Assembly: GCA_041545745.1 (NCBI GenBank)
Contig: CP168152.1
Coordinates: 124,001 to 188,000, forward strand
Source: Stenotrophomonas indicatrix
GTDB lineage: Bacteria > Pseudomonadota > Gammaproteobacteria > Xanthomonadales > Xanthomonadaceae
Direction of reading: 5' to 3'
DNA length: 64,000 nucleotides
Numbering within the stretch: the stretch's first letter is position 1; every line of letters begins with the position of its first letter. Below the pieces are notes generated by a model. That model saw nothing but the letters and a program-made list of their open reading frames with translations, ran no database searches and was not told where the DNA came from. A program made the translations under genes and the position numbers. Positions 53,787 to 61,927 of the stretch are shown piece after piece.

Positions 53787-54566
53787 TCAGGTCGCTGCCG
53801 GGCCGGTGAGCGCCGTGTGTGCAGCGGCGATCAACTGAAGATGGGTGGGGCCCTCGCTGCGCACCACCCGGGTCAGCCCTAGCGCCTCCGCCTGCGCGCC
53901 CAGCCGCTCGCTGGCCACCAGCGCGATCGCGTTCGCCTGCAGCCGCTGTTGCCAGTGTGCAGGCAGCTGCTGCCAGAAACGCTGCAAGGCCTCGCCACTG
54001 CTGACTGCCAACAGCCAAGGCGTTGGAGAGCGGGCCAAACGCGCCAGCATGCGCCGCGACAAACGTAGCGGCAGCCGTCGGTAAACATCGGCGCGGATGA
54101 TCTGTGCGCCTGCGGCCTGCAGTTCGGCAGCAATCAGGCCACGGCCGCCCGGTGCGGTCACCAGCCCGATCTGCATGCCCCGCACATCGCCCAGCACCGG
54201 CATTGCCAGCAGGCCCTCGCTGTCCATCCGCTGGGGCGCATGGACGTCGGCGACACCATGCGCCAGCAGCGCGCGCGCGGTGCCTTCACCCACGGTCAGC
54301 CACGGGCTGCGTTGCGCCGGCGCCAGCGGTAGCAGGCTGGCCGCCGCCGCGACGGCCGCCGGGCTGGTGAACACCACCCGATCGCTGGTCAGCGCCCGTT
54401 GTAATTGCTGCAATGCAACGGTGCCATGCAGACGTTGCAGCCGCCAGGGCGAAAGCGCGACGGTACGGCCTCCCAGCCCTGCTGCGGCGTGGCGCAGCGC
54501 CGCCTGCTGACCCTGCGGGCGCAGTGAGATCAGGGTCCAGCCAGTGGGTATCGTATGGTTGGCCAT
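53787..54566 (-). CDS. hemD: uroporphyrinogen-III synthase
   Basis: 259 residues from the ATG at 54566 (MANHTIPTGWTLISLRPQGQ); the ATG at 54575 is an alternative. The fold and weak motifs of HemD are present: VVFTSPAAVAAAASLLPLA, QIGLVTAPGGRGLIAAELQA, DVYRRLPLRL and AVSSGEALQRFWQQL. It closes and inverts ring D of hydroxymethylbilane to make uroporphyrinogen III, precursor of haem and sirohaem. hemC, normally just upstream, is replaced here by a divergent thioesterase gene. Confidence 0.9.
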   Translation of the reverse strand: MANHTIPTGWTLISLRPQGQQAALRHAAAGLGGRTVALSPWRLQRLHGTVALQQLQRALTSDRVVFTSPAAVAAAASLLPLAPAQRSPWLTVGEGTARALLAHGVADVHAPQRMDSEGLLAMPVLGDVRGMQIGLVTAPGGRGLIAAELQAAGAQIIRADVYRRLPLRLSRRMLARLARSPTPWLLAVSSGEALQRFWQQLPAHWQQRLQANAIALVASERLGAQAEALGLTRVVRSEGPTHLQLIAAAHTALTGPAAT

Positions 54567-54608
54567 TCCCGTCATTATGCGGGCCCTTTGTTGTCGTGGT
54601 TGCTGCTG

Positions 54609-55076
54609 ATGGCTGTTGATGCCCTGACCTCTTCGCTGGCTGCCCTGCAGGACGTACTGGACTGCATGCCGGCGGTCCGCGCGATGCAGATCCGCCTGGA
54701 CGGCTATGCCGATGGCGTGCTGCGCATCACCGCGCCGCTGGTGGCAAACGTCAATGACAAAGGCAACGCGTTCGGCGGCAGCCTGGCCTCGGTGCTGACC
54801 CTGTCCGGCTGGGCACTGGTCAGCCTGCGTCTGCGCCTGGCCGGCCACGACGCCGAGGTCTACGTGGCCGACAGCAACCTGCGCTATCTGGCGCCGGTCT
54901 ATGAAGACCTGCATGCCCACGCCGAAGCCACCGGAAGCGGCGCCTGGGACACCTTCCTGGCCACCTTCCGCCAGCGCGGCAAGGCCCGCATCAGCATTGT
55001 CGCCACCCAGCCCGGCGCCGATGGCAAGGCCGCGGCCGAATTCAGCGGTCGTTTCGTTGCCTTCGCCAAAGGGTAG
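54609..55076 (+). CDS. hotdog-fold thioesterase, YiiD C-terminal type
   Basis: 155 residues. The core NVNDKGNAFGGSLASVLTLS then GWALVSLRL and YVADSNLRYLAPVYEDLHA match the YiiD_C/thioesterase_4 group. It lies divergent from hemD, with start codons 42 bp apart, so the two promoters overlap. The acyl substrate is unknown. Confidence 0.85.
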   Translation: MAVDALTSSLAALQDVLDCMPAVRAMQIRLDGYADGVLRITAPLVANVNDKGNAFGGSLASVLTLSGWALVSLRLRLAGHDAEVYVADSNLRYLAPVYEDLHAHAEATGSGAWDTFLATFRQRGKARISIVATQPGADGKAAAEFSGRFVAFAKG

Positions 55077-55108
55077 GATGGCAGGCTGACGCCCTGCGGA
55101 ACCCACCG

Positions 55109-55540
55109 ATGCGCCGCCTCATCCAGATCCTCCTGTGTTCCCTGCTACTGCTCAGCGCCGCCGCCGGTGCTGCCGCCGACGACCTCAGCCGCAAGCAGCG
55201 CAAGCTGCTGGAAGAGACCCAGATCGCCTACGGCGCCACCATCCGCTGGGGCAGCATGGACGACGCCATCGCCTATCTGGACCCGCAGCTGCGCAAGTCC
55301 AAGCCGCCGACCGAATTCGAGCTCAACCGCTATGCGCAACTGCGCGTGTCGTCCTACCGCGAGCGCAGTAGCGCATCGCTGGAAGGCGGCCAGGTCGAGC
55401 GCCGGGTCGAAATCGGGGTGATCAACCAGAACACCCAGGCCGAGCGCACCGTGGTGGTGACCGAGCGCTGGCGCTGGGATCCGGAAGCCAAGCGCTGGTG
55501 GCAGAGTGCGGGCCTGCCGGACCTCTGGCAGGGGCAGTGA
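55109..55540 (+). CDS. exported hypothetical protein
   Basis: 143 residues with the signal peptide MRRLIQILLCSLLLLSAAAG (cleavage near GAAA-DD). The mature domain (RKQRKLLEETQIAYGATIRW, RVSSYRERSSASLEGGQVER, then VVVTERWRWDPEAKRWWQS) looks like a small periplasmic fold with a conserved Trp-rich end. It is seen in Xanthomonadaceae but has no named function that I know. It starts 32 nt after the thioesterase gene. Confidence 0.72.
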   Translation: MRRLIQILLCSLLLLSAAAGAAADDLSRKQRKLLEETQIAYGATIRWGSMDDAIAYLDPQLRKSKPPTEFELNRYAQLRVSSYRERSSASLEGGQVERRVEIGVINQNTQAERTVVVTERWRWDPEAKRWWQSAGLPDLWQGQ

Positions 55541-55597
55541 CGGGTCGCGTCCGGCTTGTGCGACAATCGGCGCCCGCTTAATCGACCCGTGACCTGA

Positions 55598-56035
55598 GTG
55601 AATTACGAAGAGTTGCTGGCCTTCGCAGGCCGAAACCCGATGCTGTCCGCGGCCCTGGTCGGCCTGACCGTGGCCCTCATCGTCACCGAAATCCGCCGCC
55701 TGTTCCGGGGCTTCAAGGGCATCAAGCCCGCCGAACTGACCCAGCTGATCAACGCGGGCGGCACGGTGGTGGTTGATCTGTCGCCCAGCGCCGATTTCGA
55801 AAAGGGCCATATCGCCGGCAGCCGCAGTGCCCAGGCCAGTGCATTCGGCCCCGAGCACAAGCTGGTGGCCAACGCCAAGCAGGCCCCGGTGGTACTGGTG
55901 TGCCGCAGCGGCAACGCGTCCGAGACCGCCGCCAAGGCGCTGAAGAAGGCCGGCTTCGAGAAGGTCTTCGTGCTCGACGGCGGCATCCCCGCGTGGCAGC
56001 AGGCAGAACTTCCGCTGGTCAAGGGCCGCAACTGA
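55598..56035 (+). CDS. membrane-anchored rhodanese-like protein
   Basis: 145 residues, GTG start. One N-terminal helix (NPMLSAALVGLTVALIV) anchors a rhodanese domain (about 45-140) with the active-site loop VVLVCRSGNASETA (catalytic Cys) and the end motif VFVLDGGIPAWQQAELPL. It corresponds to the YibN-type protein usually found just before secB, as here. Sulfur transfer or a structural role at the membrane is inferred. Confidence 0.9.
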   Translation: MNYEELLAFAGRNPMLSAALVGLTVALIVTEIRRLFRGFKGIKPAELTQLINAGGTVVVDLSPSADFEKGHIAGSRSAQASAFGPEHKLVANAKQAPVVLVCRSGNASETAAKALKKAGFEKVFVLDGGIPAWQQAELPLVKGRN

Positions 56036-56134
56036 TCGCAGGCGGTGGCGGATGTGGCCTTGTTTGCGCCCTCCGCCGCCCCCATCGCAGTAATTCGACC
56101 ATCGTTTTCATTGCATTCACTGGAGTTACTGGAA

Positions 56135-56653
56135 ATGTCCGAAGAGACCACCAACGGCGCTGTCGCGCCGGTCGATGCCGCCACCGGCCCCGCGTTCACC
56201 GTCGAGAAGATCTACGTCAAGGACGTTTCCTTCGAGTCGCCGAATGCCCCGTCGATCTTCAACGACCAGGTGCAGCCGGAACTGCAGCTCAACCTGAACC
56301 AGCAGGTCCAGCGTCTGGGCGAGAATGCCTTTGAAGTCGTGCTGGCCGTGACCCTGACCTGCCAGGCCGGTGAGCGCACGGCGTACGTGGCCGAGGTGAA
56401 GCAGGCTGGCGTGTTCGGCCTGGTCGGCCTGGACCCGCAGTCGATCGACGTGCTGCTCGGCACCCAGTGCCCGAACATCCTGTTCCCGTACGTGCGCCAG
56501 CTGGTCAGCGACCTGATCCAGGCCGGCGGCTTCCCGCCGTTCTTCCTGCAGCCGATCAACTTCGAAGGCCTGTACGCAGAAACCCTGCGCCAGCGCCAGG
56601 AGCAGGGCGACGCACCGTCGCTGGCTGACTCCGAGCCGGCCGGCAACGCCTGA
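56135..56653 (+). CDS. secB: protein-export chaperone SecB
   Basis: 172 residues. Characteristic segments are [52 protein letters not shown] and [20 protein letters not shown] then [15 protein letters not shown]. SecB keeps preproteins unfolded and delivers them to SecA. The start is the ATG at 56135, preceded by GGAG. Gene order rhodanese-secB-gpsA is the conserved gammaproteobacterial arrangement. Confidence 0.97.
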   Translation: MSEETTNGAVAPVDAATGPAFTVEKIYVKDVSFESPNAPSIFNDQVQPELQLNLNQQVQRLGENAFEVVLAVTLTCQAGERTAYVAEVKQAGVFGLVGLDPQSIDVLLGTQCPNILFPYVRQLVSDLIQAGGFPPFFLQPINFEGLYAETLRQRQEQGDAPSLADSEPAGNA

Positions 56654-56673
56654 TCCCGGCCGCGACGTCACGG

Positions 56674-57699
56674 ATGAGCACTACCGCTGACAAGATTGCC
56701 GTACTCGGCGCCGGTTCCTGGGGAACCGCGCTGGCGACGCTGCTCGCCCGCCACGGTCGCCAGACCGTGCTGTGGGGGCGCGATGCCGCCGTGGTTGAAG
56801 CCATCGACCAGCGCCACGAGAATCCGCGCTACCTGCCGGGCATTCCGTTGCCCGAATCGCTGCGCGCCACCACCGACCTGGCGTCGGCGGTGGAAGGTGC
56901 CGCCTGGATCCTGGTGGTGACCCCGTCGCATGCATTCGGTGAAACCGTGCGCGCGCTGGCACCGCTGCGTCCGGCCGGTGCCGGCGTGGCCTGGGCCACC
57001 AAGGGCTTCGAGCCCGGCTCCGGCCGCTTCCTGCATGAAGTGGCGCGCGAAGTGCTGGGTGAGGACGTGCCACTGGCCGTTGTCACCGGGCCGTCATTCG
57101 CGAAGGAAGTCACCCTGGGCCTGCCGACCGCGATCACCGTGCACGGCGACGTGCCCGAGTTCGCGCAGACGGTGGCCGAGGCGATGCATGGTCCGGCGTT
57201 CCGCGCCTACACCGGCGACGACATGGTCGGTGCCGAGCTGGGCGGTGCGATGAAGAACGTACTGGCCGTGGCCACCGGCGTGGCCGATGGCATGCAGCTG
57301 GGCCTCAACGCCCGTGCCGGCCTGATCACCCGCGGCCTCAACGAAATGCTGCGCCTGGCCGCAGCGATCGGTGCCAAGCCGGAAACGCTGATGGGCCTTG
57401 CTGGCCTGGGCGATCTGGTGCTGACCTGCACCGGCGACCTGTCACGCAACCGTCGCCTGGGCCTGGCCCTTGGCCGCGGGCAGACGCTGCAGGACGCCAT
57501 CCGCGAAATCGGCCAGGTGGTTGAATCGGTGCAGACCGCCGACGAAGTGATGCGACAGGCGCGCCGTCATGGCATCGACCTGCCCATCTCCGACCGCGTG
57601 CGCGCCGTGCTGCATGGCGAGCAGACCCCGGAAGAAGGATTGCGTGCGCTGTTGGCACGCGAACAGAAACCGGAGTATCCGGACACGCTGTTCAAGTGA
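56674..57699 (+). CDS. gpsA: NAD(P)-dependent glycerol-3-phosphate dehydrogenase
   Basis: 341 residues. The NAD-binding loop [20 protein letters not shown] is at the N-terminus. [30 protein letters not shown] (catalytic Lys) and [14 protein letters not shown] complete the GpsA signature. It reduces dihydroxyacetone phosphate to glycerol 3-phosphate for phospholipids. It follows secB by 20 nt, and a strong terminator comes after it. Confidence 0.97.
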   Translation: MSTTADKIAVLGAGSWGTALATLLARHGRQTVLWGRDAAVVEAIDQRHENPRYLPGIPLPESLRATTDLASAVEGAAWILVVTPSHAFGETVRALAPLRPAGAGVAWATKGFEPGSGRFLHEVAREVLGEDVPLAVVTGPSFAKEVTLGLPTAITVHGDVPEFAQTVAEAMHGPAFRAYTGDDMVGAELGGAMKNVLAVATGVADGMQLGLNARAGLITRGLNEMLRLAAAIGAKPETLMGLAGLGDLVLTCTGDLSRNRRLGLALGRGQTLQDAIREIGQVVESVQTADEVMRQARRHGIDLPISDRVRAVLHGEQTPEEGLRALLAREQKPEYPDTLFK

Positions 57700-57703
57700 A
57701 TCG

Positions 57704-57735
57704 AAAAACCCCTGCCCAGCGCCGGGGTTTTTTTT
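57704..57735 (+). terminator. intrinsic terminator after gpsA
   Basis: AAAAACCCC and GGGGTTTTT arms with a GC-rich inner part and a run of eight T's. The first A's lie 5 nt past the gpsA stop. Confidence 0.88.
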
Positions 57736-57752
57736 GTGCGTGCGCGAAACCC

Positions 57753-57775
57753 ATCCACGCATGGCGTGGATCTAC
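57753..57775 (-). repeat. GTAG-type REP (ATCCACGC subtype)
   Basis: On minus it reads GTAGATCCACGCCATGCGTG followed by GAT. The same stem appears near 18470 and, slightly changed, at 35779. Confidence 0.8.
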
Positions 57776-57795
57776 TGTGGAACCCGTAGCGCCCA

Positions 57796-58272
57796 TCATC
57801 GCGGCCGCGGCGGCGCGTTGGTGTTGTCCATGTCCGAAAAGATCATCCACGGCCCATCCGCTACCCGCTTCAACGTCAGCGTGAACTTCCCGGTATCGCC
57901 CACGTTGTTGCCGTAGGTATAGGCACCGACGATGTAGCCCGTGGTTTCCTCTGCGGCATAGGCCAGCGCGCGCAGCCGCAACGGGCTGCTTCCCTGGCCG
58001 GCATACGCTGCCTCGATTGCCGCGCGCCCGCGCACAGGCGGCTGGTTGCTCTGCTGGATGAAGCCGTCCTCGGCGAACAACCTGGCCAATGCCTTCGTAT
58101 CACCCGTGCGCCACGCCTGTTCGTAATCGCGCAGCACGCGATCCAGCGCAGCGGGCAGGGTGACATCGGCAACACGTGCGGCGGGCGAGGGCGCAGCGGA
58201 CTCCTGCGCAATGACGGGCCCAGCCATCAACAGGCCACTGATGAGAATCACGGCAAGTGTCGAGCGGCGCAT
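57796..58272 (-). CDS. exported SnoaL-like (SgcJ/EcaC) protein
   Basis: 158 residues. The signal peptide is MRRSTLAVILISGLLMAGPVIA. A nuclear-transport-factor-2-like domain follows: LRDYEQAWRTGDTKALARLF, then AEDGFIQQSNQPPVRGRAAI and GKFTLTLKRVADGPWMIFSD. Proteins of this type bind small ligands or have minor enzymatic roles; nothing here tells which. It stands alone on the minus strand. Confidence 0.83.
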   Translation of the reverse strand: MRRSTLAVILISGLLMAGPVIAQESAAPSPAARVADVTLPAALDRVLRDYEQAWRTGDTKALARLFAEDGFIQQSNQPPVRGRAAIEAAYAGQGSSPLRLRALAYAAEETTGYIVGAYTYGNNVGDTGKFTLTLKRVADGPWMIFSDMDNTNAPPRPR

Positions 58273-58380
58273 GCGTCTGCATCCTGGCGGTGATGGAAGG
58301 CGTGGCTGCCAGAGTATCCATCTTGGCCGGCGGGTAGAATCACGCGGTCGCTGGCTGGGCGAACGGACACAGGACAGGGA

Positions 58381-59067
58381 ATGAGGTCTCGAATGATTGG
58401 AATGGCGGCGATGGTCGCGTTGCTGGCCGCGTGTACGCAGACGCCGGCACCCGCACCGGGCGCAGGCACAGCTGCCGCGCCCGCCGCTGCCGCTGCAGCG
58501 GCAACGGACGCCCCAGCCGCCACCGCCGCAGTGGTTGAGAGCGAGCCTTCCATCGAAGACGGCGTGGACCCTTCGGTGTGGGACAACGAAGGTGAGCCAG
58601 AAGGAGAGACCCCCGGCGCCGAACTCACCTGCGCGGATAATCCGCTGGCCACCTATTTCTTCACCCTGGTCGGCGGCAACACCGTGGACGACTGCGGCCG
58701 CAAGGACCCGAAGGTGCTGGCCGCGTTCGACGCCCTGATGAAGAACACTGCGGCGGCCGAATCGCCCGACAAGAGCATCCCCTCCCTGCGCGAACGCCTG
58801 CTGAGCGGTCCCAGCGGACCCGGCGAACTGATGGTGCTGCAGGGCGAGCCGTGGTGGCTCTACACCGCCTGCCAGGCGCACCAGTGCCCGACCACCGCGT
58901 TGGCGATGCTGTACTCGCCGACGCAATCGAAGATGGTCGGTCGCCTTACCGCCCGCTGCAAAGTGTGGTGGCTGGGCGAGCCGACTGCGGAGCAGCGCGC
59001 CCTGATCGAGCGCGAGCGGCCGGTGGACGAGGCGATGCTGAAGGAAGAAGGCGATCCCTGCGAATGA
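58381..59067 (+). CDS. hypothetical lipoprotein
   Basis: 228 residues from 58381, or 224 from the ATG at 58393 (MIGMAAMVALLAACTQ), where the lipobox LAAC would be better placed. A linker rich in Ala, Pro and Thr (about residues 20-55) leads to a compact domain with four cysteines (LTCADNPL, DDCGRK, TACQAHQC), likely paired as disulfides, plus one in TARCKVWW. I do not recognise the family. Confidence 0.72.
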   Translation: MRSRMIGMAAMVALLAACTQTPAPAPGAGTAAAPAAAAAAATDAPAATAAVVESEPSIEDGVDPSVWDNEGEPEGETPGAELTCADNPLATYFFTLVGGNTVDDCGRKDPKVLAAFDALMKNTAAAESPDKSIPSLRERLLSGPSGPGELMVLQGEPWWLYTACQAHQCPTTALAMLYSPTQSKMVGRLTARCKVWWLGEPTAEQRALIERERPVDEAMLKEEGDPCE

Positions 59068-59097
59068 TGGGCGGTAACGCCGGAAGCGTTGCCGGCG

Positions 59098-59466
59098 TTA
59101 TTCCTCCGGCCGCATCCGCGCGCTGACCTGCGCGGTCAGCGCCAGGCACGCCATCATCAGGCCTTCCATCACCCGATCGCCCACGTATTCGTCGTCCGGG
59201 CCGTTCTGGCGGACCCGCTCGGCCGCCAGCAGCATTTCCAGTGCTACGCGCAGGCCCGCCAGTGCACAGTCCGCATCGGCCAGCGCCATGCGGCGGCCGG
59301 GCATCTGATGACGCTCCGGCCACGGCTGGCCGTCGGCGGCTGCGCCTTTTCCAATCCGCGTCAGGGTGGCAATGAAAGCCGTGGGGTCGAGCGCAGGTGG
59401 TTGCTCTGATACCTCATCGCCCGCAACGCGATAGGGGTGGGGGCGAGGGAATTCCGGTGTAGTCAT
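59098..59466 (-). CDS. small hypothetical protein behind a structured leader
   Basis: 122 residues from the ATG at 59466 (MTTPEFPRPHPYRVAGDEVS). The C-terminal half (ADADCALAGLRVALEMLLAA, MEGLMMACLALTAQVSARM) is mostly helical. The frame stays open upstream to 59784, but that part runs through two strong hairpins and reads as leader sequence. It resembles the small C-terminal-helix proteins common in pseudomonads and stenotrophomonads, function unknown. Confidence 0.55.
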   Translation of the reverse strand: MTTPEFPRPHPYRVAGDEVSEQPPALDPTAFIATLTRIGKGAAADGQPWPERHQMPGRRMALADADCALAGLRVALEMLLAAERVRQNGPDDEYVGDRVMEGLMMACLALTAQVSARMRPEE

Positions 59467-59932
59467 GGCTGGAGCTCCGTGCAGGACAGACGGTAGCCGC
59501 CACATAAGGGTGGCGGGCGGAGACGTGGCTCGAAAACCGGGCTCCTGTTGAACCGGCAGGCACAAGGCCTCCACGCTCCGCCCGCCATAGCCGGCAGACG
59601 GATTGCCAGCCGGCGCCACACGGGGTGACGCCGGCTGGCAAGCGTAATCAAACAGAAGCACGGGTTTTCGAGGCCCGGCCATCTTTTCTTGATGGCCCGT
59701 CATCTGTACCTGTGCCGACGCGGAGTGCCAATCAGAAGAGTTGCATTCAACGCTTGATGCAAGACGCTTTCGGCATTCTTGCATGCTGTTAAGTCACCCC
59801 AGACGCCGATGGCGCAAGGGCCCTAAACGATCGGGGAATATGCGATATGCGTCGTGGTTGCCTGCGTAGTGTGCTGTCACCTCAGCGAGGCAATGACGAC
59901 AGAGCTCCGCGATTGGGCGGTACAACGTGGTT
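59467..59932. other. 466-bp spacer: structured leader and operator-like repeats
   Basis: From the small gene outward (minus strand): a hairpin of about 16 bp (59512-59528 with 59571-59586), a perfect 13-bp hairpin (59603-59615 with 59629-59641), GGCCATC/GATGGCC at about 59686-59697, and TTGCAT/ATGCAA repeats at 59741-59762 with another TTGCAT near 59779. No other gene seen. Confidence 0.65.
59512..59641 (-). promoter_or_regulatory. two-hairpin 5' leader
   Basis: The outer stem GGCGGGCGGAG...CTCCGCCCGCC (59512-59586) encloses GC-rich inner pairing, and TTGCCAGCCGGCG with CGCCGGCTGGCAA (59603-59641) stands before it. Both lie between the likely promoter region and the ATG at 59466, suggesting attenuation or an RNA-binding role. 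No known riboswitch class recognised. Confidence 0.5.
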
Positions 59933-60292
59933 CTAGTCGAGCTCTATGAGAAAGCGCGTGGCCATGGCAGATGGCACGACAGACGCCCCGACCCGCTTCA
60001 GTTCAACCAGTCCATAGCCTTCCATCATCCGAAGAGTACGAGAAAGGCTCGGAACCTTGCGCCCGCAGTGCTCAGACAGCTGGGTGAGGGACTTGGGTTG
60101 AAGTTCGCGTAGCAGGCGCAACAGCCGGCGGTTCTCATCGCTCAATACTGCGGCCAGGGAAGACAGGGTCGAGAAGGCTATCGCCCCATCCGTAACCTGC
60201 GGTGGGGCCGATCTGTCCTTTCGTTCTCCGCCGATGACACAACGTCGAAAGGTACTTTGGACTGGCGAACGGCACGGGTCGGAATCTGTCAT
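59933..60292 (-). CDS. HTH DNA-binding protein, HVO_A0114/TumA-like
   Basis: 119 residues from the ATG at 60292 (MTDSDPCRSPVQS); an ATG at 60364 adds 24 poorly conserved residues. A winged-HTH core fits the family: LSSLAAVLSDENRRLLRLLR then SLTQLSEHCGRKVPSLSRTL and MMEGYGLVELKRVG. Such proteins are antitoxins of TumE/TumA toxin-antitoxin pairs or small regulators. No TumE-like toxin lies beside it, so this one appears to be an orphan. Confidence 0.75.
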   Translation of the reverse strand: MTDSDPCRSPVQSTFRRCVIGGERKDRSAPPQVTDGAIAFSTLSSLAAVLSDENRRLLRLLRELQPKSLTQLSEHCGRKVPSLSRTLRMMEGYGLVELKRVGASVVPSAMATRFLIELD

Positions 60293-60453
60293 CGGTGCGA
60301 GATTGCATTGGGACCGATAGATCATGTCTGGCCGAGGACAAGTTGGATTGAACAAACGGCGCATCTATGGCGCATCTGGTGGTCCGTGTCCTTCCGGCCA
60401 AGAGCGGATCCCCGCCGCACGCTGATGCAGGCGTGCCGCCGACGGTGCTTGCT

Positions 60454-61044
60454 TCAGGTTGCGTTGTCGCCGTCCGGGTAGATCGCGACGTAACGCGGGT
60501 CCGCGTGCTCCCAGTGCGCCTCATGATGAATGAGGTACGCGCACACGGCTTGCAGGTCCACCGTGGCGGGAATGTTCACGGATATGTAGCGGTCGTTGGC
60601 GCCCTCATAGCTGCAACCCAGTGCTATCAGACCTTGGATTACGGCGTCAGACGAGTTACCTGAAAAGATGGGCAGGTCAAATATGATGCGAATAGTACGA
60701 TTACCTGATGGCCGAACCACAGATTCAAAGGTTGGCATCCCCTCCGCATCGTTGAAGGGCGCAAAGACGATGTCCTCCCAGGAAACGTCGTAAGCGAAGA
60801 AGGGGGAGTTGTCCAGTTGATAGCGATCTTCGCCAATCGGGATAGCCCAGAGCGTCTCGACGATGACGCCGCCATCGCCGTCAGGCACTCGGAACAGGAC
60901 CTTCGCTGTCGGGGTGCTGTTCAAATGAGTCTTCCCTGGATCACGTGCCCTGTGGCATGCATCATCGCAAAGCACCTGTACGAGCTCAATGTTTGCTTCC
61001 GGCCAGAAGCGAGCGTTCGTTAATTCAGAATCACGCCGAACCAT
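60454..61044 (-). CDS. DUF4265 domain protein
   Basis: 196 residues. The conserved DUF4265 start KVLFRVPDGDGGVIVETLWA is followed by YQLDNSPFFAYDVSWEDIVF and, later, GSS-type spacing before ALGCSYEGANDRYISVNIPA. Proteins of this family are small, cytoplasmic and often found in accessory islands; some are suspected immunity proteins. Base composition is visibly less GC-rich than the surrounding housekeeping genes. No toxin gene is adjacent. Confidence 0.8.
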   Translation of the reverse strand: MVRRDSELTNARFWPEANIELVQVLCDDACHRARDPGKTHLNSTPTAKVLFRVPDGDGGVIVETLWAIPIGEDRYQLDNSPFFAYDVSWEDIVFAPFNDAEGMPTFESVVRPSGNRTIRIIFDLPIFSGNSSDAVIQGLIALGCSYEGANDRYISVNIPATVDLQAVCAYLIHHEAHWEHADPRYVAIYPDGDNAT

Positions 61045-61363
61045 GAAACGGCTTGAGCCGGAGTGAAATATTGGGCCGGACCCCGGTCGAACAGGAGTGA
61101 TCTGTTACTCGACTGGACCAAAGTGGAGAAGCACCCACGGCCTGAAGAGTGAGAACCCGGACTCGAGTTCCGAGAAGATTGCATTGAGCTGAGGCCGGAT
61201 GGCGGAGGAGTCCCTGACCGGATCGGCGCGATTGCCAAGTGCGTGGCACTGGCGCGAATTGTTCTGTCCCCGCCGACGGCACGGGCAAAAGGACCATTGG
61301 CCGCGGCTGCAGCCGGACCGGCTGGAGCAAGTGCGAGTAGGAGCGTCGAGATCTGCCTCATGG
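61045..61363. other. 319-bp stretch without a clear gene
   Basis: On minus, an ATG at 61361 with GAGG before it opens a signal-like sequence (MRQISTLLLALAPAGPAAAA) that continues to 61020 but soon loses coding character. A neighbouring minus frame gives a plausible end (LNAIFSELESGFSLFRPWVL, stop at 61105). This could be a small exported protein broken by a frameshift; I cannot decide. Confidence 0.35.
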
Positions 61364-61876
61364 GACCTCATCCAGCGCTGCTACAACCAAGGTGGTAGAC
61401 ATACCTTCGTCATCGGCGCGCGGGTACCTGGTCCCAACGTATTCCTCGATTGTCTCGCTGTAGGCGACAGCAACGACAGCGGTCCGCATCACCGCTGGTC
61501 TACCGGCATCCTATATGACAACACCAAGGGCTACATGCTGCGCGCCCAGAACCGGCGATACAGTGGATCGGGGCACGGCTGGGCAGGTGCACAACAGATG
61601 TTCTGGAACACCGAGCACGACATCTACGTCGTGCAGGCGCCGCCCTTCGCGATGAACTGGAGTGTGGGACAGGTCGGCTCCATCGCCGCCGGCAAGTTCC
61701 CGCCAGAGGAGCCGGCCGGCATCGTGCAATCGGTGGGGCAGGTCGTTACGCCACGCAGCTTGTATCTGCAGCAGTTGCGTGATCGCTTGGGCGAACAGGC
61801 GGTCATCAATGTCACCACCCCCGAGCAACGGAATGGGCGGATCTGGGACAGCCTGTCATCCCGGGGTGGAGAATAG
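61364..61876 (+). pseudogene. 3' fragment of a secreted beta-helix (pectate-lyase-fold) protein
   Basis: About 170 codons open to the stop at 61876. The sequence (TFVIGARVPGPNVFLDCLAV, DSGPHHRWSTGILYDNTKGY, SGHGWAGAQQMFWNTE, VQAPPFAMNWSVGQVG, SLYLQQLRDRLGEQAVINV) is the C-terminal part of right-handed beta-helix surface proteins that are normally several hundred residues long. No start, signal peptide or N-terminal coils exist upstream, where the sequence switches to unrelated DNA. It is a deletion remnant. Confidence 0.75.
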
Positions 61877-61927
61877 GGAACGCACCTCACTGCGCCGCGG
61901 AGCAGAGCCAATAGGCCGCCGTGCCCA

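Noticed and set aside
60135..60524. Hidden TumE-like toxin upstream of the TumA-like gene
   Set aside because: None of the minus-strand frames in this stretch gives a TumE-like sequence; they are low-complexity Thr/Arg/Ser shadows.
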